DNA from: Oryzicola mucosus | GTDB lineage: Bacteria; Pseudomonadota; Alphaproteobacteria; Rhizobiales; Rhizobiaceae | Direction of reading: 5' to 3' | Assembly (NCBI RefSeq): GCF_014534685.1 | Contig: NZ_JACVVX010000002.1 | Span: 620,001 to 684,000, forward strand | DNA: 64,000 nt | Shown here: piece after piece, positions 8,706-16,324 of the stretch | Position numbering within the stretch: position 1 is the first letter of the stretch | Layout: each line of letters begins with the position of its first letter | Notes under the pieces: generated by a model | The model's input: the letters and a program-made list of their open reading frames with translations, nothing else | What the model was told of the DNA's origin: nothing | Database searches by the model: none | Position numbers and translations under genes: made by a program

Positions 8706-9323
8706 ATGACCTTGTCGGGTTTCGTTGCCTATAGCGGTGCGCTCGCGCTTGCCGCCGCCATTCCCGGGCCGGGGGTTACCGCTCTCGTCGCGCGAGCGCT
8801 GGGCTCCGGCTTCCGCTCGTCGCTGGCGATGTCGTTCGGGCTGATCCTCGGCGACCTGACCTATCTCACCGCCGTCGTTCTCGGCCTGGCCTTCCTGGCG
8901 CAGACCTTCGGGCTCGTCTTCCTCGCCATCAAATGGTTCGGCGTCGCTTATCTCACCTGGCTCGCCTACAGCTTCTGGACCGGCGGCATTTCGGCCGAAA
9001 CGGTCGAGGCGAAGAAGAGCAGGGGCGGCATGGTGTCGGCGTTCCTGTCTGGGCTGACCGTCACCCTGGGCAACCCCAAGACGATGATCTTCTATGTCGC
9101 CATCACGCCGACGATCGTCGATCTGAAGGCCATCACGCTGTCCGACTATGCCATTCTCGCGGCCGTCACCATTGCCGTGCTTCTGATCGTGCTGGTGCCG
9201 TATCTCGTGCTGGCGGCGAAGGCGCGCTGGTTTCTCCGGACGCCGCGGGCGCTCAAGCTGCTCAACCGGACCGCGGCAGTGTTCATGGCCGGCGCAGCGG
9301 CCGCTATCGCCGCTCGCCAGTAA
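8706..9323 (+). CDS. LysE-family amino acid / homoserine lactone exporter
   Basis: A 205-residue integral membrane protein with about six hydrophobic segments. The typical LysE/RhtB N-terminus is visible: a first transmembrane helix followed by AAIPGPGVTALVARALGSGFRSSL, and later TVTLGNPKTMIFYVAI. Family members export lysine, threonine, homoserine or related compounds; the substrate here cannot be assigned. It lies alone between the cyclase and cysK. Confidence 0.88.
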   Translation: MTLSGFVAYSGALALAAAIPGPGVTALVARALGSGFRSSLAMSFGLILGDLTYLTAVVLGLAFLAQTFGLVFLAIKWFGVAYLTWLAYSFWTGGISAETVEAKKSRGGMVSAFLSGLTVTLGNPKTMIFYVAITPTIVDLKAITLSDYAILAAVTIAVLLIVLVPYLVLAAKARWFLRTPRALKLLNRTAAVFMAGAAAAIAARQ

Positions 9324-9475
9324 GGTGCTGGATTAAATTTTCTTCATTTGCGTATTTGAAGAAATCAGTTTCCATTCGAAGCTATTAATCAGCACGTCAT
9401 CCTCTCGGATTTTCGCTTCGCGCGCACTATCTTTGAGCTTGGAAATTTATTCCAGGCAATCCGGGAGCACTACCG

Positions 9476-10456
9476 ATGAACCAACCCGTCACCTCCACGC
9501 GCGCGCCGGGGCGTGGACGCGTCTACGACTCCATCACCGAGACCATCGGCGATACGCCCATCGTGCGGCTCGACAAGTTTGCCAAGGAAAAGGGTATCGT
9601 CGCCAACCTCCTGGCCAAGCTCGAATTCTTCAATCCGATTGCCAGCGTCAAGGATCGTATCGGCGTGGCGATGATCGAGTCGCTGGAGGCCGAAGGCCGC
9701 ATCACGCCCGGCAAGACCACGCTGGTCGAGCCGACCTCCGGCAACACCGGCATTGCGCTTGCCTTCGCTGCGGCCGCCAAGGGCTACAAGCTGATCCTGA
9801 CCATGCCCGAGACCATGTCGATCGAGCGCCGCAAGATGCTGGCGCTGCTCGGCGCAGAACTGGTGCTGACCGAAGGCGCCAAGGGCATGAAGGGCGCCAT
9901 CGCCAAGGCTGAGGAACTGGTGCAGACCATTCCCAACGCGATCATCCCGCAGCAGTTTGAAAACCCGGCCAATCCCGAGATTCACCGCAAGACGACCGCC
10001 GAGGAAATCTGGAACGATACCCAGGGCGGCGTCGACATCATCATCTCCGGCATCGGCACGGGCGGCACCATCACCGGCGTCGGCCAGGTGATCAAGCAGC
10101 GCAAGCCTTCCGTGCATGTCGTGGCGGTCGAGCCCGAGGCCTCGCCGGTTCTGTCGGGCGGCCAGCCCGGCCCGCACAAGATCCAGGGCATTGGCGCCGG
10201 CTTCGCGCCGAAAATCCTCGACACGACGATCTATGACGAGATCGTCAAGGTCTCCAACGACGAAGCCATCGCCAATGCGCGTCTCGTCGCCCGGCTCGAA
10301 GGCGTGCCTGTCGGCATTTCCTCGGGTGCGGCGCTTCAGGCCGCCATCGTTGTCGGCTCGCGTCCGGAAAACGCCGGCAAGAACATCGTCGTCATCATCC
10401 CGTCCTTCGCCGAACGCTATTTGTCGACGGTTCTCTTCGAAGGCCTCGGCGGCTGA
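9476..10456 (+). CDS. cysK: cysteine synthase A (O-acetylserine sulfhydrylase)
   Basis: A 326-residue PLP enzyme forming L-cysteine from O-acetylserine and sulfide. The PLP lysine is in [16 protein letters not shown]. The substrate loop [13 protein letters not shown], the phosphate-binding [12 protein letters not shown] and the C-terminal [11 protein letters not shown] are all present. Length is slightly above the usual 310-325 owing to an N-terminal tail ([14 protein letters not shown]). It ends in a strong terminator shared with the convergent DCC gene. Confidence 0.93.
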   Translation: MNQPVTSTRAPGRGRVYDSITETIGDTPIVRLDKFAKEKGIVANLLAKLEFFNPIASVKDRIGVAMIESLEAEGRITPGKTTLVEPTSGNTGIALAFAAAAKGYKLILTMPETMSIERRKMLALLGAELVLTEGAKGMKGAIAKAEELVQTIPNAIIPQQFENPANPEIHRKTTAEEIWNDTQGGVDIIISGIGTGGTITGVGQVIKQRKPSVHVVAVEPEASPVLSGGQPGPHKIQGIGAGFAPKILDTTIYDEIVKVSNDEAIANARLVARLEGVPVGISSGAALQAAIVVGSRPENAGKNIVVIIPSFAERYLSTVLFEGLGG

Positions 10457-10478
10457 AGCATTCTCCCAGGCTTCAAGG

Positions 10479-10508
10479 AAAACGGGCGGTCTTCGGGCCG
10501 CCCGTTTT
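10479..10508. terminator. bidirectional rho-independent terminator
   Basis: AAAACGGGCGG and CCGCCCGTTTT form an 11-bp stem with an 8-base TCTTCGGG loop. The A and T runs at either side make it work in both directions, between convergent cysK and the DCC-family gene. Confidence 0.85.
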
Positions 10509-10510
10509 CG

Positions 10511-10972
10511 TTAAGCAATAAGGCGCTTTCGCACGCGTTCCGTCGGCACTTCGCAGGTTTCCGTCCGGCCGAACAGGCGATAGCGGTTGCGCGCGATCAG
10601 GCTATAGATGCTGTCGCGGATCGGTTTCGGCACCAGCTTGAATATCACCGCTGCCCGCCACGGCCAGCCCATCGCACCGAGAAGGGCGACCAGGCTACCC
10701 GATTTCAGGTTCGGCGTGCCGCCGACAAAGACGATGTTGGTCTGGTAGACATCCGTGTCAAGCCCGAGGTGGTGGTAGAGCGCTGCACCGAGCGGTGATT
10801 GCGCGGTAACGAATTCGAAGCGCTGCTGCGTGTCGAAGCGGGCGGTGAAGCGCATCAGTGCCGAGCACATCACGCACACGCCGTCGAATACCACGACATC
10901 GCGCCGGCCTGCGAGAATATCGGCCAGCACGGCGTTCGTGGTTTCGACCAAGGTGTGTGCCTCCGCTTCCAT
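10511..10972 (-). CDS. DCC-family thiol-disulfide oxidoreductase-like protein (DUF393)
   Basis: A 153-residue protein with the family signature DVVVFDGVCVMCSALMRF (DGxCxxC) near residue 30. It continues with RFEFVTAQSPLGAALYHHLG and the typical end ..LVPKPIRDSIYSLIARNRYRLFGR. The CVMC pair suggests a thioredoxin-like redox site, although activity of the family is poorly established. Convergent with cysK. Confidence 0.85.
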   Translation of the reverse strand: MEAEAHTLVETTNAVLADILAGRRDVVVFDGVCVMCSALMRFTARFDTQQRFEFVTAQSPLGAALYHHLGLDTDVYQTNIVFVGGTPNLKSGSLVALLGAMGWPWRAAVIFKLVPKPIRDSIYSLIARNRYRLFGRTETCEVPTERVRKRLIA

Positions 10973-10990
10973 CGTGGAAGCATAAGGCTT

Positions 10991-11131
10991 TTAGCGCATC
11001 GAGCCCATATCGAGACGGCGCGAGCAGGCGGGGCCGGGGCCGCGCATATAATGTCGTTCGGGACGGTAGGTCGGCGAGACGAATTCGCGGAATGCCGCGG
11101 CGAGTTTAACGATGCTGTTCCAGACTTTCAT
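10991..11131 (-). CDS. small basic hypothetical protein (46 aa)
   Basis: An ATG at 11131 opens a 46-residue reading frame (MKVWNSIVKLAAAFREFVSP.. ending ..LDMGSMR); a second in-frame ATG at 11137 would add MD. The composition is plausible: an amphipathic N-terminal helix, then a Tyr/Arg/Pro/Gly segment. It is read in the same direction as the DCC gene, 18 bases ahead of it. No domain is recognised. Similar short proteins occur in rhizobia, but I cannot name a function. Confidence 0.5.
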   Translation of the reverse strand: MKVWNSIVKLAAAFREFVSPTYRPERHYMRGPGPACSRRLDMGSMR

Positions 11132-11504
11132 GTCCATTGTCCCTGTCCGTTCGGATGTCCCTTCCGAAGCGGTGCCGATGTTAGCGTCCGCGGGTGAATA
11201 AGCGGTGAATGCGATGTTAACCTTTGCCCTAAAATGCGCCGGATCGTGACCGGATTGCGATCTATTCGAGGCGATTCGAAGCCTTGCAGCGACATTCCCG
11301 CCGGTGTTGCTTTTGCGTCACGTTTGTTTCGGTCTTATGCCGCTGGAAAGGACAGCTGTATCGCTGAGCCGGCGATCCTGAGTTTTTCTGTCCGGGTACG
11401 ATTTCATTCGGAACGGACCAAACCGGCGGGCGTTGATTGGGCAGTGGCGGCGTATCGGCCGCCCCAATCATTTCATCGAACGTGATCAACGGAAGGCAAG
11501 AACA
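11132..11504. other. 373-base intergenic region with an EcfG-type promoter
   Basis: I see no gene here. The right-hand end carries the promoter described at 11410-11434. The left part has several TTAAC/GTTAA-like AT pockets that may hold the promoter of the small leftward gene, but none matches a consensus well. Confidence 0.6.
11410..11434 (+). promoter_or_regulatory. EcfG (general stress sigma) promoter
   Basis: GGAAC and CGTT are spaced by exactly 16 bases, the alphaproteobacterial EcfG/sigma-T general stress consensus (GGAAC-N16/17-CGTT). It lies about 70 bases before the DUF892 gene, a family known to be stress-induced. Confidence 0.75.
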
Positions 11505-12011
11505 ATGGGCTTTTTCTCGAAAGACATCAAAACGCTGGACGACCTCTTCGTGCATACGCTGCGCGACATCTATTATGCCGAAAAGCAGATCGAAAAGACG
11601 TTGCCGACCATGGCCGAGAAGGCCACCAACCCTGAATTGAAGGCCGGCTTCGAAAAGCACCTGATGGAGACCAAGGGTCACATCGAACGGCTCGAGGAAG
11701 TCTTCGAGATGCACGGCGTCAAGGCCAAGGCGGTCAACTGCCCGGCCATCGACGGCATTCTCAAGGAAGCCGACGAGATAACCGGCGATATTGCCGACAA
11801 GCGCGTCCTCGATGCGGCGCTGATCGCCTCGGCGCAGGCGGTCGAGCATTACGAGATGACGCGTTACGGTACGCTCGTCGCCTGGGCCAACGAGCTTGGC
11901 CGCAGCGACTGCGCCGCCGTGCTCACCAAGAACCTCAAGGAAGAGCAGGCGACCGACAAGAAGCTCACCAAGCTGGCCGAAGGCGACGTCAACCTTCAGG
12001 CGGCCGAGTAA
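11505..12011 (+). CDS. DUF892 / YciF-like ferritin-fold stress protein
   Basis: A 168-residue four-helix ferritin-like protein, from the ATG at 11505 (upstream GGAAGG). Characteristic sequences are LDDLFVHTLRDIYYAEKQIEKTLPTM and the glutamate/histidine pairs in ..KHLMETKGHIERLEEVFE and AQAVEHYEMTRYGTLVAWA, typical of the YciE/YciF group. Family members are made under osmotic and general stress and have a dinuclear-metal-type helical bundle; the biochemical role is not settled. The EcfG-type promoter upstream agrees with stress induction. Confidence 0.9.
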   Translation: MGFFSKDIKTLDDLFVHTLRDIYYAEKQIEKTLPTMAEKATNPELKAGFEKHLMETKGHIERLEEVFEMHGVKAKAVNCPAIDGILKEADEITGDIADKRVLDAALIASAQAVEHYEMTRYGTLVAWANELGRSDCAAVLTKNLKEEQATDKKLTKLAEGDVNLQAAE

Positions 12012-12043
12012 AGCCTACTACCCGTTATCGGCCTACCCACTAC

Positions 12044-12072
12044 CGAAGCGGTCGGCCCCGCCGGCCGCTTCG
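12044..12072. terminator. stem-loop between convergent genes
   Basis: CGAAGCGGTCGGC pairs with GCCGGCCGCTTCG (13-bp stem with one G-T pair) around a CCC loop. It lies between the convergent DUF892 and ArsR genes. There is no clear T run, so it may be a weak or rho-assisted terminator. Confidence 0.55.
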
Positions 12073-12077
12073 TGCTG

Positions 12078-12767
12078 TCAAAGCTTCGGCAAAAACGTCT
12101 TCTCGAAGGCGCGCTTGCCCGGCGGCGTGAAGCTGATGACCCGGCTGCCCTCGATGCGGCGTGCCCATTTCTCGGTCAGAATCTTGTCGAGGATCGCTGC
12201 CCCCAGCGTGCCCGCCAGATGCGAACGCCGGACGCTCCAGTCGAGGCAGCCGCGGCAGACCGGGCGCCGCGATTTCTTTCCCAGCGTCTCTATGTCGATT
12301 CCCCGCGCAGAAAAGAAGCCGTGCCCCTGCGGTCCGAGGCTCACCGTTTCGTCTTGCACCTCGAGGATGCCGCGGGCTGCAAAGCTCTCGAACATGTCGA
12401 CCGCATGGATGCCGGCGAGATGATCGTAGCAAATCCTCGCCTCGCGCAACGAGCTGTCGCGTGGCCCGGGCCGCGTCCGAGTCGGGCCGGAGCTCGCGGC
12501 GACGCCGGAGATCGATTCCAGCATGGCCGCCACCTGATATCCCGATAGCGCGTAATAGCGGTGCCGACCCTGGCTCTTCAGTTTCAGAAGCCCGCCCTCG
12601 GTCAGCTTGGCGAGATGCGAACTCGCCGTCTGCAGGGTCACGCCGGCCTCCAGCGCCAATTCGCTTGCCGTCAGCGCGCCGCCATCCATCAGCGCCGACA
12701 GCATGTTGGCGCGGGCGGGGTCGCCGACCAGAGCGGCGATGCGGGCGATGTCAGGTCCGTCTTTCAT
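12078..12767 (-). CDS. ArsR-type winged-helix transcriptional regulator
   Basis: A 229-residue protein. The first ~90 residues are an ArsR winged helix (ALVGDPARANMLSALMDGG, then LALEAGVTLQTASSHLAKL and RHRYYALSG). The remaining ~130 residues form a conserved C-terminal extension with ICYDHLAG and CRGCLDWSVRRSHLAG, found in a subfamily of longer ArsR proteins. The cysteines there could sense metal or redox state, which is inference. Convergent with the DUF892 gene and divergent from a DUF1127 gene. Confidence 0.85.
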   Translation of the reverse strand: MKDGPDIARIAALVGDPARANMLSALMDGGALTASELALEAGVTLQTASSHLAKLTEGGLLKLKSQGRHRYYALSGYQVAAMLESISGVAASSGPTRTRPGPRDSSLREARICYDHLAGIHAVDMFESFAARGILEVQDETVSLGPQGHGFFSARGIDIETLGKKSRRPVCRGCLDWSVRRSHLAGTLGAAILDKILTEKWARRIEGSRVISFTPPGKRAFEKTFLPKL

Positions 12768-12834
12768 GGTTCGATCCTAGTCGAAGCATTCCCGTCAGGC
12801 AATCCGTATCCTTGGGCCATTCAAGGAGACGAAA

Positions 12835-13038
12835 ATGTCCACCCGTTCCAAAATACTCTCGCATCCCGCACCATCCCGGTCACTGGTTCTGCGCTGCGCC
12901 CTTCGCCTTGTGCGCAGGTGGCATCAGCGTCATCGCCAAAGGCTGCATCTCGACGAACTCAGCGACGACCATTTGCGCGATATCGGGCTCAGCCGCCGCG
13001 ATGTGGAACGCGAATGTGCCAAGCCGTTCTGGCGCTGA
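12835..13038 (+). CDS. DUF1127 (YjiS-like) small protein
   Basis: A 67-residue basic protein. The C-terminal half has the DUF1127 pattern (LHLDELSDDHLRDIGLSRRDVERE). The ribosome site AAGGAGA is six bases before the ATG. Small Arg-rich DUF1127 proteins affect phosphate/carbon metabolism or RNA turnover in some alphaproteobacteria, with roles known only for a few. Divergent from the ArsR gene, which might control it. Confidence 0.8.
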   Translation: MSTRSKILSHPAPSRSLVLRCALRLVRRWHQRHRQRLHLDELSDDHLRDIGLSRRDVERECAKPFWR

Positions 13039-13142
13039 CCGGGCATCCTACGCGTTCCAACCCGCCGATGTTTCGATCCGGCTCGAAGCGTGGTTGCGTT
13101 AAGGGTCTGGTTGAACCGCTTTCGCGCAGTTTCCAACAGACG

Positions 13143-14126
13143 CTATGCGCTGCCGATCAGGATGCCGGCGGCGAGCACCAGTCCGCCGCCCACCACGACC
13201 TGAAGTGCGGCGCGCAGGAAAGGCGTTTCCATGAAGCGGTTCTGGATGAAGGCGATGGCCCAGAGTTCGACGAACACCACGGCGATGGCGATGCCGGTGG
13301 CAATGGCGAAGTTCGGGATGAGGTAGGGCAGGGCATGCCCCAGCCCGCCCACCGCCGTCATGATGCCGGAGGCCAGGCCGCGCTTGATCGGCGAGCCGCG
13401 ACCCGACAGCTTGCCATCGTCATGAGCCGCCTCGGTGAACCCCATCGAAATGCCCGCGCCGACCGCCGCCGACGTGCCGACGAGAAAGGTCTGCCAGGTG
13501 TCCTGGGTGGCGAAGGCCGCGGCGAAGATCGGGGCGAGGGTGGAGACCGAGCCGTCCATCAACCCGGCCAGGCCCGGCTGCACATAGGTCAGGATGAACT
13601 GGCGGCGCTCCTTCTGGTTCTCGTCGGAGCGCGCGTCCTCCGGCAGATGCTCGTCCTCCAGCCGGTGCGCCAACGCGCCATGCGACTGTTCGGCGGCCGC
13701 CAGATCGCCCAGAAGCTTGCGGGTCGACACGTCGCTCGTCCGCTTGGCCGCCTCCTCGTAGAAGCGCTGCGCCTGCTGCTCCATGATCTCCGCCTGGGCG
13801 CGGACGGTATCCAGCCCCAGCGGCTTGACCAGCCAGTCCGGCCGGCGCTCGTAGTAGCCTCGGACGTGCTCGCGCCGGATCAGCGGCACGCGCTCGCCGA
13901 AGCGGCGGCGGTGCAGGTCGAGCAGGCTCGCCCGATGATGATCCTCCTCCTCCGCCATGGCGTCGAACACCTTGGCCGATTGGGGAAAATCGTCGCGCAG
14001 CCCGTCTGCGTAAGAGCGGTATATGCGGCCGTCATCCTCTTCGGAGGAAATGGCGAGCGCCAGAATCTCCTGTTCGGACAGCGTATCGAACGACCGCTTT
14101 CCGGCCCCGAAAATCAGCGAAAACAT
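13143..14126 (-). CDS. mbfA: membrane-bound ferritin/iron exporter MbfA
   Basis: A 327-residue two-domain protein. Residues about 1-165 are a rubrerythrin/ferritin-like domain with metal-ligand glutamates (ISSEEDDGRIYRSYADGL, AMAEEEDHHRASLLDLH, EIMEQQAQRFYEEAAKR). Residues about 190-327 are a VIT1/CCC1-type membrane domain (MDGSVSTLAPIFAAAFA.., GISMGFTEAAHDDGK). This is the MbfA architecture, which exports or stores iron and protects against iron and peroxide stress in Agrobacterium and Bradyrhizobium under Irr control. A 29-base palindrome resembling the Irr site sits only 10 bases before the start codon. Confidence 0.93.
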   Translation of the reverse strand: MFSLIFGAGKRSFDTLSEQEILALAISSEEDDGRIYRSYADGLRDDFPQSAKVFDAMAEEEDHHRASLLDLHRRRFGERVPLIRREHVRGYYERRPDWLVKPLGLDTVRAQAEIMEQQAQRFYEEAAKRTSDVSTRKLLGDLAAAEQSHGALAHRLEDEHLPEDARSDENQKERRQFILTYVQPGLAGLMDGSVSTLAPIFAAAFATQDTWQTFLVGTSAAVGAGISMGFTEAAHDDGKLSGRGSPIKRGLASGIMTAVGGLGHALPYLIPNFAIATGIAIAVVFVELWAIAFIQNRFMETPFLRAALQVVVGGGLVLAAGILIGSA

Positions 14127-14136
14127 GTGTTGGACC

Positions 14137-14165
14137 GCCTAGTTTAGAATAATTCTAAACTAGGC
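14137..14165. promoter_or_regulatory. Irr (ICE-like) operator in a 29-base perfect palindrome
   Basis: The left arm GCCTAGTTTAGAAT is mirrored exactly around a central A at 14151. Its core TTTAGAA-N3-TTCTAAA matches the iron control element bound by Irr. It ends ten bases before the mbfA ATG, where binding would block transcription or initiation. Confidence 0.8.
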
Positions 14166-14268
14166 CTGCGCCGCGCGTCCGTCAATATGCTGTGGACGCC
14201 TGTGACATTTCTGCCAAATGCGGCACCGCACCGCATCCTCCGTCTTGTGACGCCGCCCAGCATAGCTA

Positions 14269-14290
14269 TATAGGCTAACATCAGCCTATA
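14269..14290. promoter_or_regulatory. inverted repeat upstream of the 14303 gene, likely operator
   Basis: TATAGGCT and AGCCTATA are separated by AACATC, an exact 8-bp inverted repeat. It lies directly before the AAGAGGA ribosome site of the next gene, a probable DNA-binding protein, so autoregulation is a reasonable inference. Confidence 0.5.
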
Positions 14291-14302
14291 AGAGGATAGC
14301 GC

Positions 14303-14626
14303 ATGTCCAGCCGTCGCCAGACACCCGGCCTCGATCCGAAACCCGTTCTGGAACTCATCGCCAGCATCGAGACCGACCTGCAGCGGCTGAAGGATATGCT
14401 GGCCTGCAAGGCCGAGCAGTTCGATCCCGCCAATCCGCACAACAAGACCTGCGACGGCAAGCTCACCGCCGATGGCGTGGAATGCTGCTACCGCATGTTC
14501 GACGAAGGCAAGTCGCGCTATTCGGTGGCGCAGTCGATGAAGATTTCCTTCGCCGCCGCCACCCATCGCTTCAACGCCTGGCGCAAGGCCGGCGGCGAAA
14601 AGCGCCAAAAGACGCTCTTGGGCTAG
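14303..14626 (+). CDS. hypothetical protein with a helix-turn-helix-like C-terminus
   Basis: A 107-residue protein with no family I can name. The first 45 residues are helical (DPKPVLELIASIETDLQRLK). A Cys pair region KTCDGKLTADGVECCYRMF follows. The end, DEGKSRYSVAQSMKISFAAATHRFNAWRKAGG, resembles a resolvase-type helix-turn-helix. The ribosome site AAGAGGA is well placed. The TAG stop is provided by the first bases of the adjacent MITE-like element, so the native C-terminus may have been longer. Confidence 0.65.
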   Translation: MSSRRQTPGLDPKPVLELIASIETDLQRLKDMLACKAEQFDPANPHNKTCDGKLTADGVECCYRMFDEGKSRYSVAQSMKISFAAATHRFNAWRKAGGEKRQKTLLG

Positions 14627-14811
14627 TGCAAGATGCGTTCAGATTGAGGCGTTCCGTTTCACCGCTGGCGAAACGATCCGGCAGGAGAGTCGCGCAGGTC
14701 GATGGGGGTCCAACGTCCGAGCGGCTCGACGTACCGGGTGTCCGCCAGCGGGAGACCCTTCGGGCTGGGTTAATTCGGCAGAACGCTTCAATCTGAGCGC
14801 ATCTTGCTCTA
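14624..14811. mobile_element. MITE-like element with 31-bp terminal inverted repeats
   Basis: The arms at 14624-14654 and 14781-14811 are inverted copies matching at 28 of 31 positions (TAGTGCAAGATGCG.. against its complement ..CGCATCTTGCTCTA). The 188-bp element encodes nothing. It begins and ends in TA, as expected for IS630/Tc1-mariner-type insertion. It lies between the converging 14303 and EamA genes. No transposase is in the window. Confidence 0.75.
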
Positions 14812-14818
14812 AGCGCCG

Positions 14819-15655
14819 TCACGGCCGATAGCCGATGCAGATCGCGCCCATTGCCACCACGGCACATGCCATGACACGCCTGGCGGTCAGGCTTTCTCCC
14901 AGGAACAGCCGGCCGATCAGCGCTGCGAACACGACGCTGGTTTCCCGCAACGCGGTGATCGGGCCTGCCGGCCCCAGCGCGAAAGCCGCCACGACGATGC
15001 CATAGGCGGCCAGCGCCACGACGCCGCCGGCAAGCGCGTTCCACGTCTCGGGCGAACCGATCTCGACGGAAATTCTGCCGCGCACCGCCAGGAAGGCCGC
15101 GACCATCAGCACGCCGTAAACAGCCACCACCCATACCGTATACGCGCCGCTGTTCCCCGCCAGCCGCACGCCGATCGCATCGACAGTGACATAGCTTGCG
15201 ATCACCGCCCCCGTCGCCAGGGCAAACAGGATGGAATGCGCCGAGGCCCTGCCTCTGCCGAGCGAAAGGCTCATGATGCCTCCCGCCACCAGTACGACGC
15301 CGCCGATCTGATACGGCCCCGGAACCTCTCCGGCCAAGGCGACGCCGCCCAGCATAACCAGCAGCGGCACGGTCCCGCGCACGATGGGGTAGACCTGGCC
15401 CAGGTCGCCGGTTCTGTAGGCGGCGACGAGAAAGACGCTGTAGCCGACCTGCAGCGTCGCCGAAAGCACGACATACACCCAGGCCGAAGGGTCGGGCAGG
15501 GGATAGAGTGCGATCAACGGCAGCGCCACGGCCGAACTCGCGAAACTCATCACCGTGACCGTCCACAGCCGGTCGGCGCCGGTGCGCAGGAAGGCGTTCC
15601 ATGTCGCGTGAAGAAGCGCCGCCGACAGCGCCAGCGCGATGACCAGGACGCTCAT
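14819..15655 (-). CDS. EamA/DMT-family transporter
   Basis: A 278-residue membrane protein with about ten transmembrane segments in two EamA halves. It starts MSVLVIALALSAALLHATWNAFLRTG; the second half includes ITALRETSVVFAALIGRLFLGE, a typical DMT sequence. Start chosen at 15655, where ATG overlaps the TetR TAA by one base; the longer frame to 15958 reads into the TetR gene. The exported metabolite is unknown. It forms an operon with the TetR regulator, which presumably controls it. Confidence 0.87.
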   Translation of the reverse strand: MSVLVIALALSAALLHATWNAFLRTGADRLWTVTVMSFASSAVALPLIALYPLPDPSAWVYVVLSATLQVGYSVFLVAAYRTGDLGQVYPIVRGTVPLLVMLGGVALAGEVPGPYQIGGVVLVAGGIMSLSLGRGRASAHSILFALATGAVIASYVTVDAIGVRLAGNSGAYTVWVVAVYGVLMVAAFLAVRGRISVEIGSPETWNALAGGVVALAAYGIVVAAFALGPAGPITALRETSVVFAALIGRLFLGESLTARRVMACAVVAMGAICIGYRP

Positions 15656-16230
15656 TAGCCGGGCGCGTCGAGAATGCGGGCTGCTGCCTGGCGCATATCG
15701 GCAATGGCGGCCTTGCCCTGTCCCATCTGCGCCAGAAGCGTGGCGCCCTCCAGAAGCATCAGCAATGTCGCGGCGATGCTTGCGGCGCGTTCGCCCGGCA
15801 TCCGGGCCGCAAGGATGTCGCGCATGCGGCGCTTCAATCCATCCTTCTGCCTGGTGACGGCCTTGAAGACCACATGGTCCGGCTCGCCGAACTCGGCCAG
15901 CGCGTGCTGGAACAGGCAGCCGTGGAAGTCGGGGCTGTCGAACCAGCGCTGATACCAATCCAGGATCGTGGCGATCTTGTCGTCCGGCGTCTGCGCCGTC
16001 TCGGCAAGCCGGTCGAGCTGACGTTCGAACCGTGCGGTGCGCCAGTCCAGCACCTCGGCGATCAGCCCGTCCTTGTTTGGAAAATGCCGGTACATCGTCA
16101 TCTTGGCCACCTCGGCCTCGGCGATGATCCTGTCGATTCCGGTGGCGTGAAAGCCGCCGCGCTTGAACAGCCGATAGGCGGTTTCAACGATATGCTGGCG
16201 TTTTTCGGCGGCGAGGCGGCTTGGTGCCAT
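15655..16230 (-). CDS. TetR/AcrR-family regulator of the EamA transporter
   Basis: A 191-residue TetR protein. The N-terminal DNA-binding domain is standard (KRQHIVETAYRLFKRGGFHATGIDRIIAEAEVAKMTMYRHFPNKDGLI). The C-terminal ligand domain contains ..FHGCLFQHALAEFGEP.., as in AcrR/NemR-like members. It overlaps the downstream EamA gene by one base. A perfect 20-base palindrome 14 bases upstream is its probable operator, suggesting autorepression relieved by a small molecule. Confidence 0.88.
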   Translation of the reverse strand: MAPSRLAAEKRQHIVETAYRLFKRGGFHATGIDRIIAEAEVAKMTMYRHFPNKDGLIAEVLDWRTARFERQLDRLAETAQTPDDKIATILDWYQRWFDSPDFHGCLFQHALAEFGEPDHVVFKAVTRQKDGLKRRMRDILAARMPGERAASIAATLLMLLEGATLLAQMGQGKAAIADMRQAAARILDAPG

Positions 16231-16243
16231 GGATTTTACTCAA

Positions 16244-16263
16244 GTGAGACAGACCTGTCTCAC
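16244..16263. promoter_or_regulatory. TetR-type operator, 20-base palindrome
   Basis: GTGAGACAG-AC-CTGTCTCAC, a perfect inverted repeat placed 13 bases before the TetR start codon. Position and size are as expected for autoregulation. Confidence 0.75.
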
Positions 16264-16324
16264 CTTTGCGCCCGTTGGGGTGCTCCGTCAAGGGCCCAGG
16301 TGCGACTGGACCGAGCCCGTCCGC

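Noticed and set aside
12561-14147. 528-codon plus-strand frame
   Set aside because: Antisense to mbfA and part of the ArsR gene; no domain, and it ignores the DUF1127 gene.
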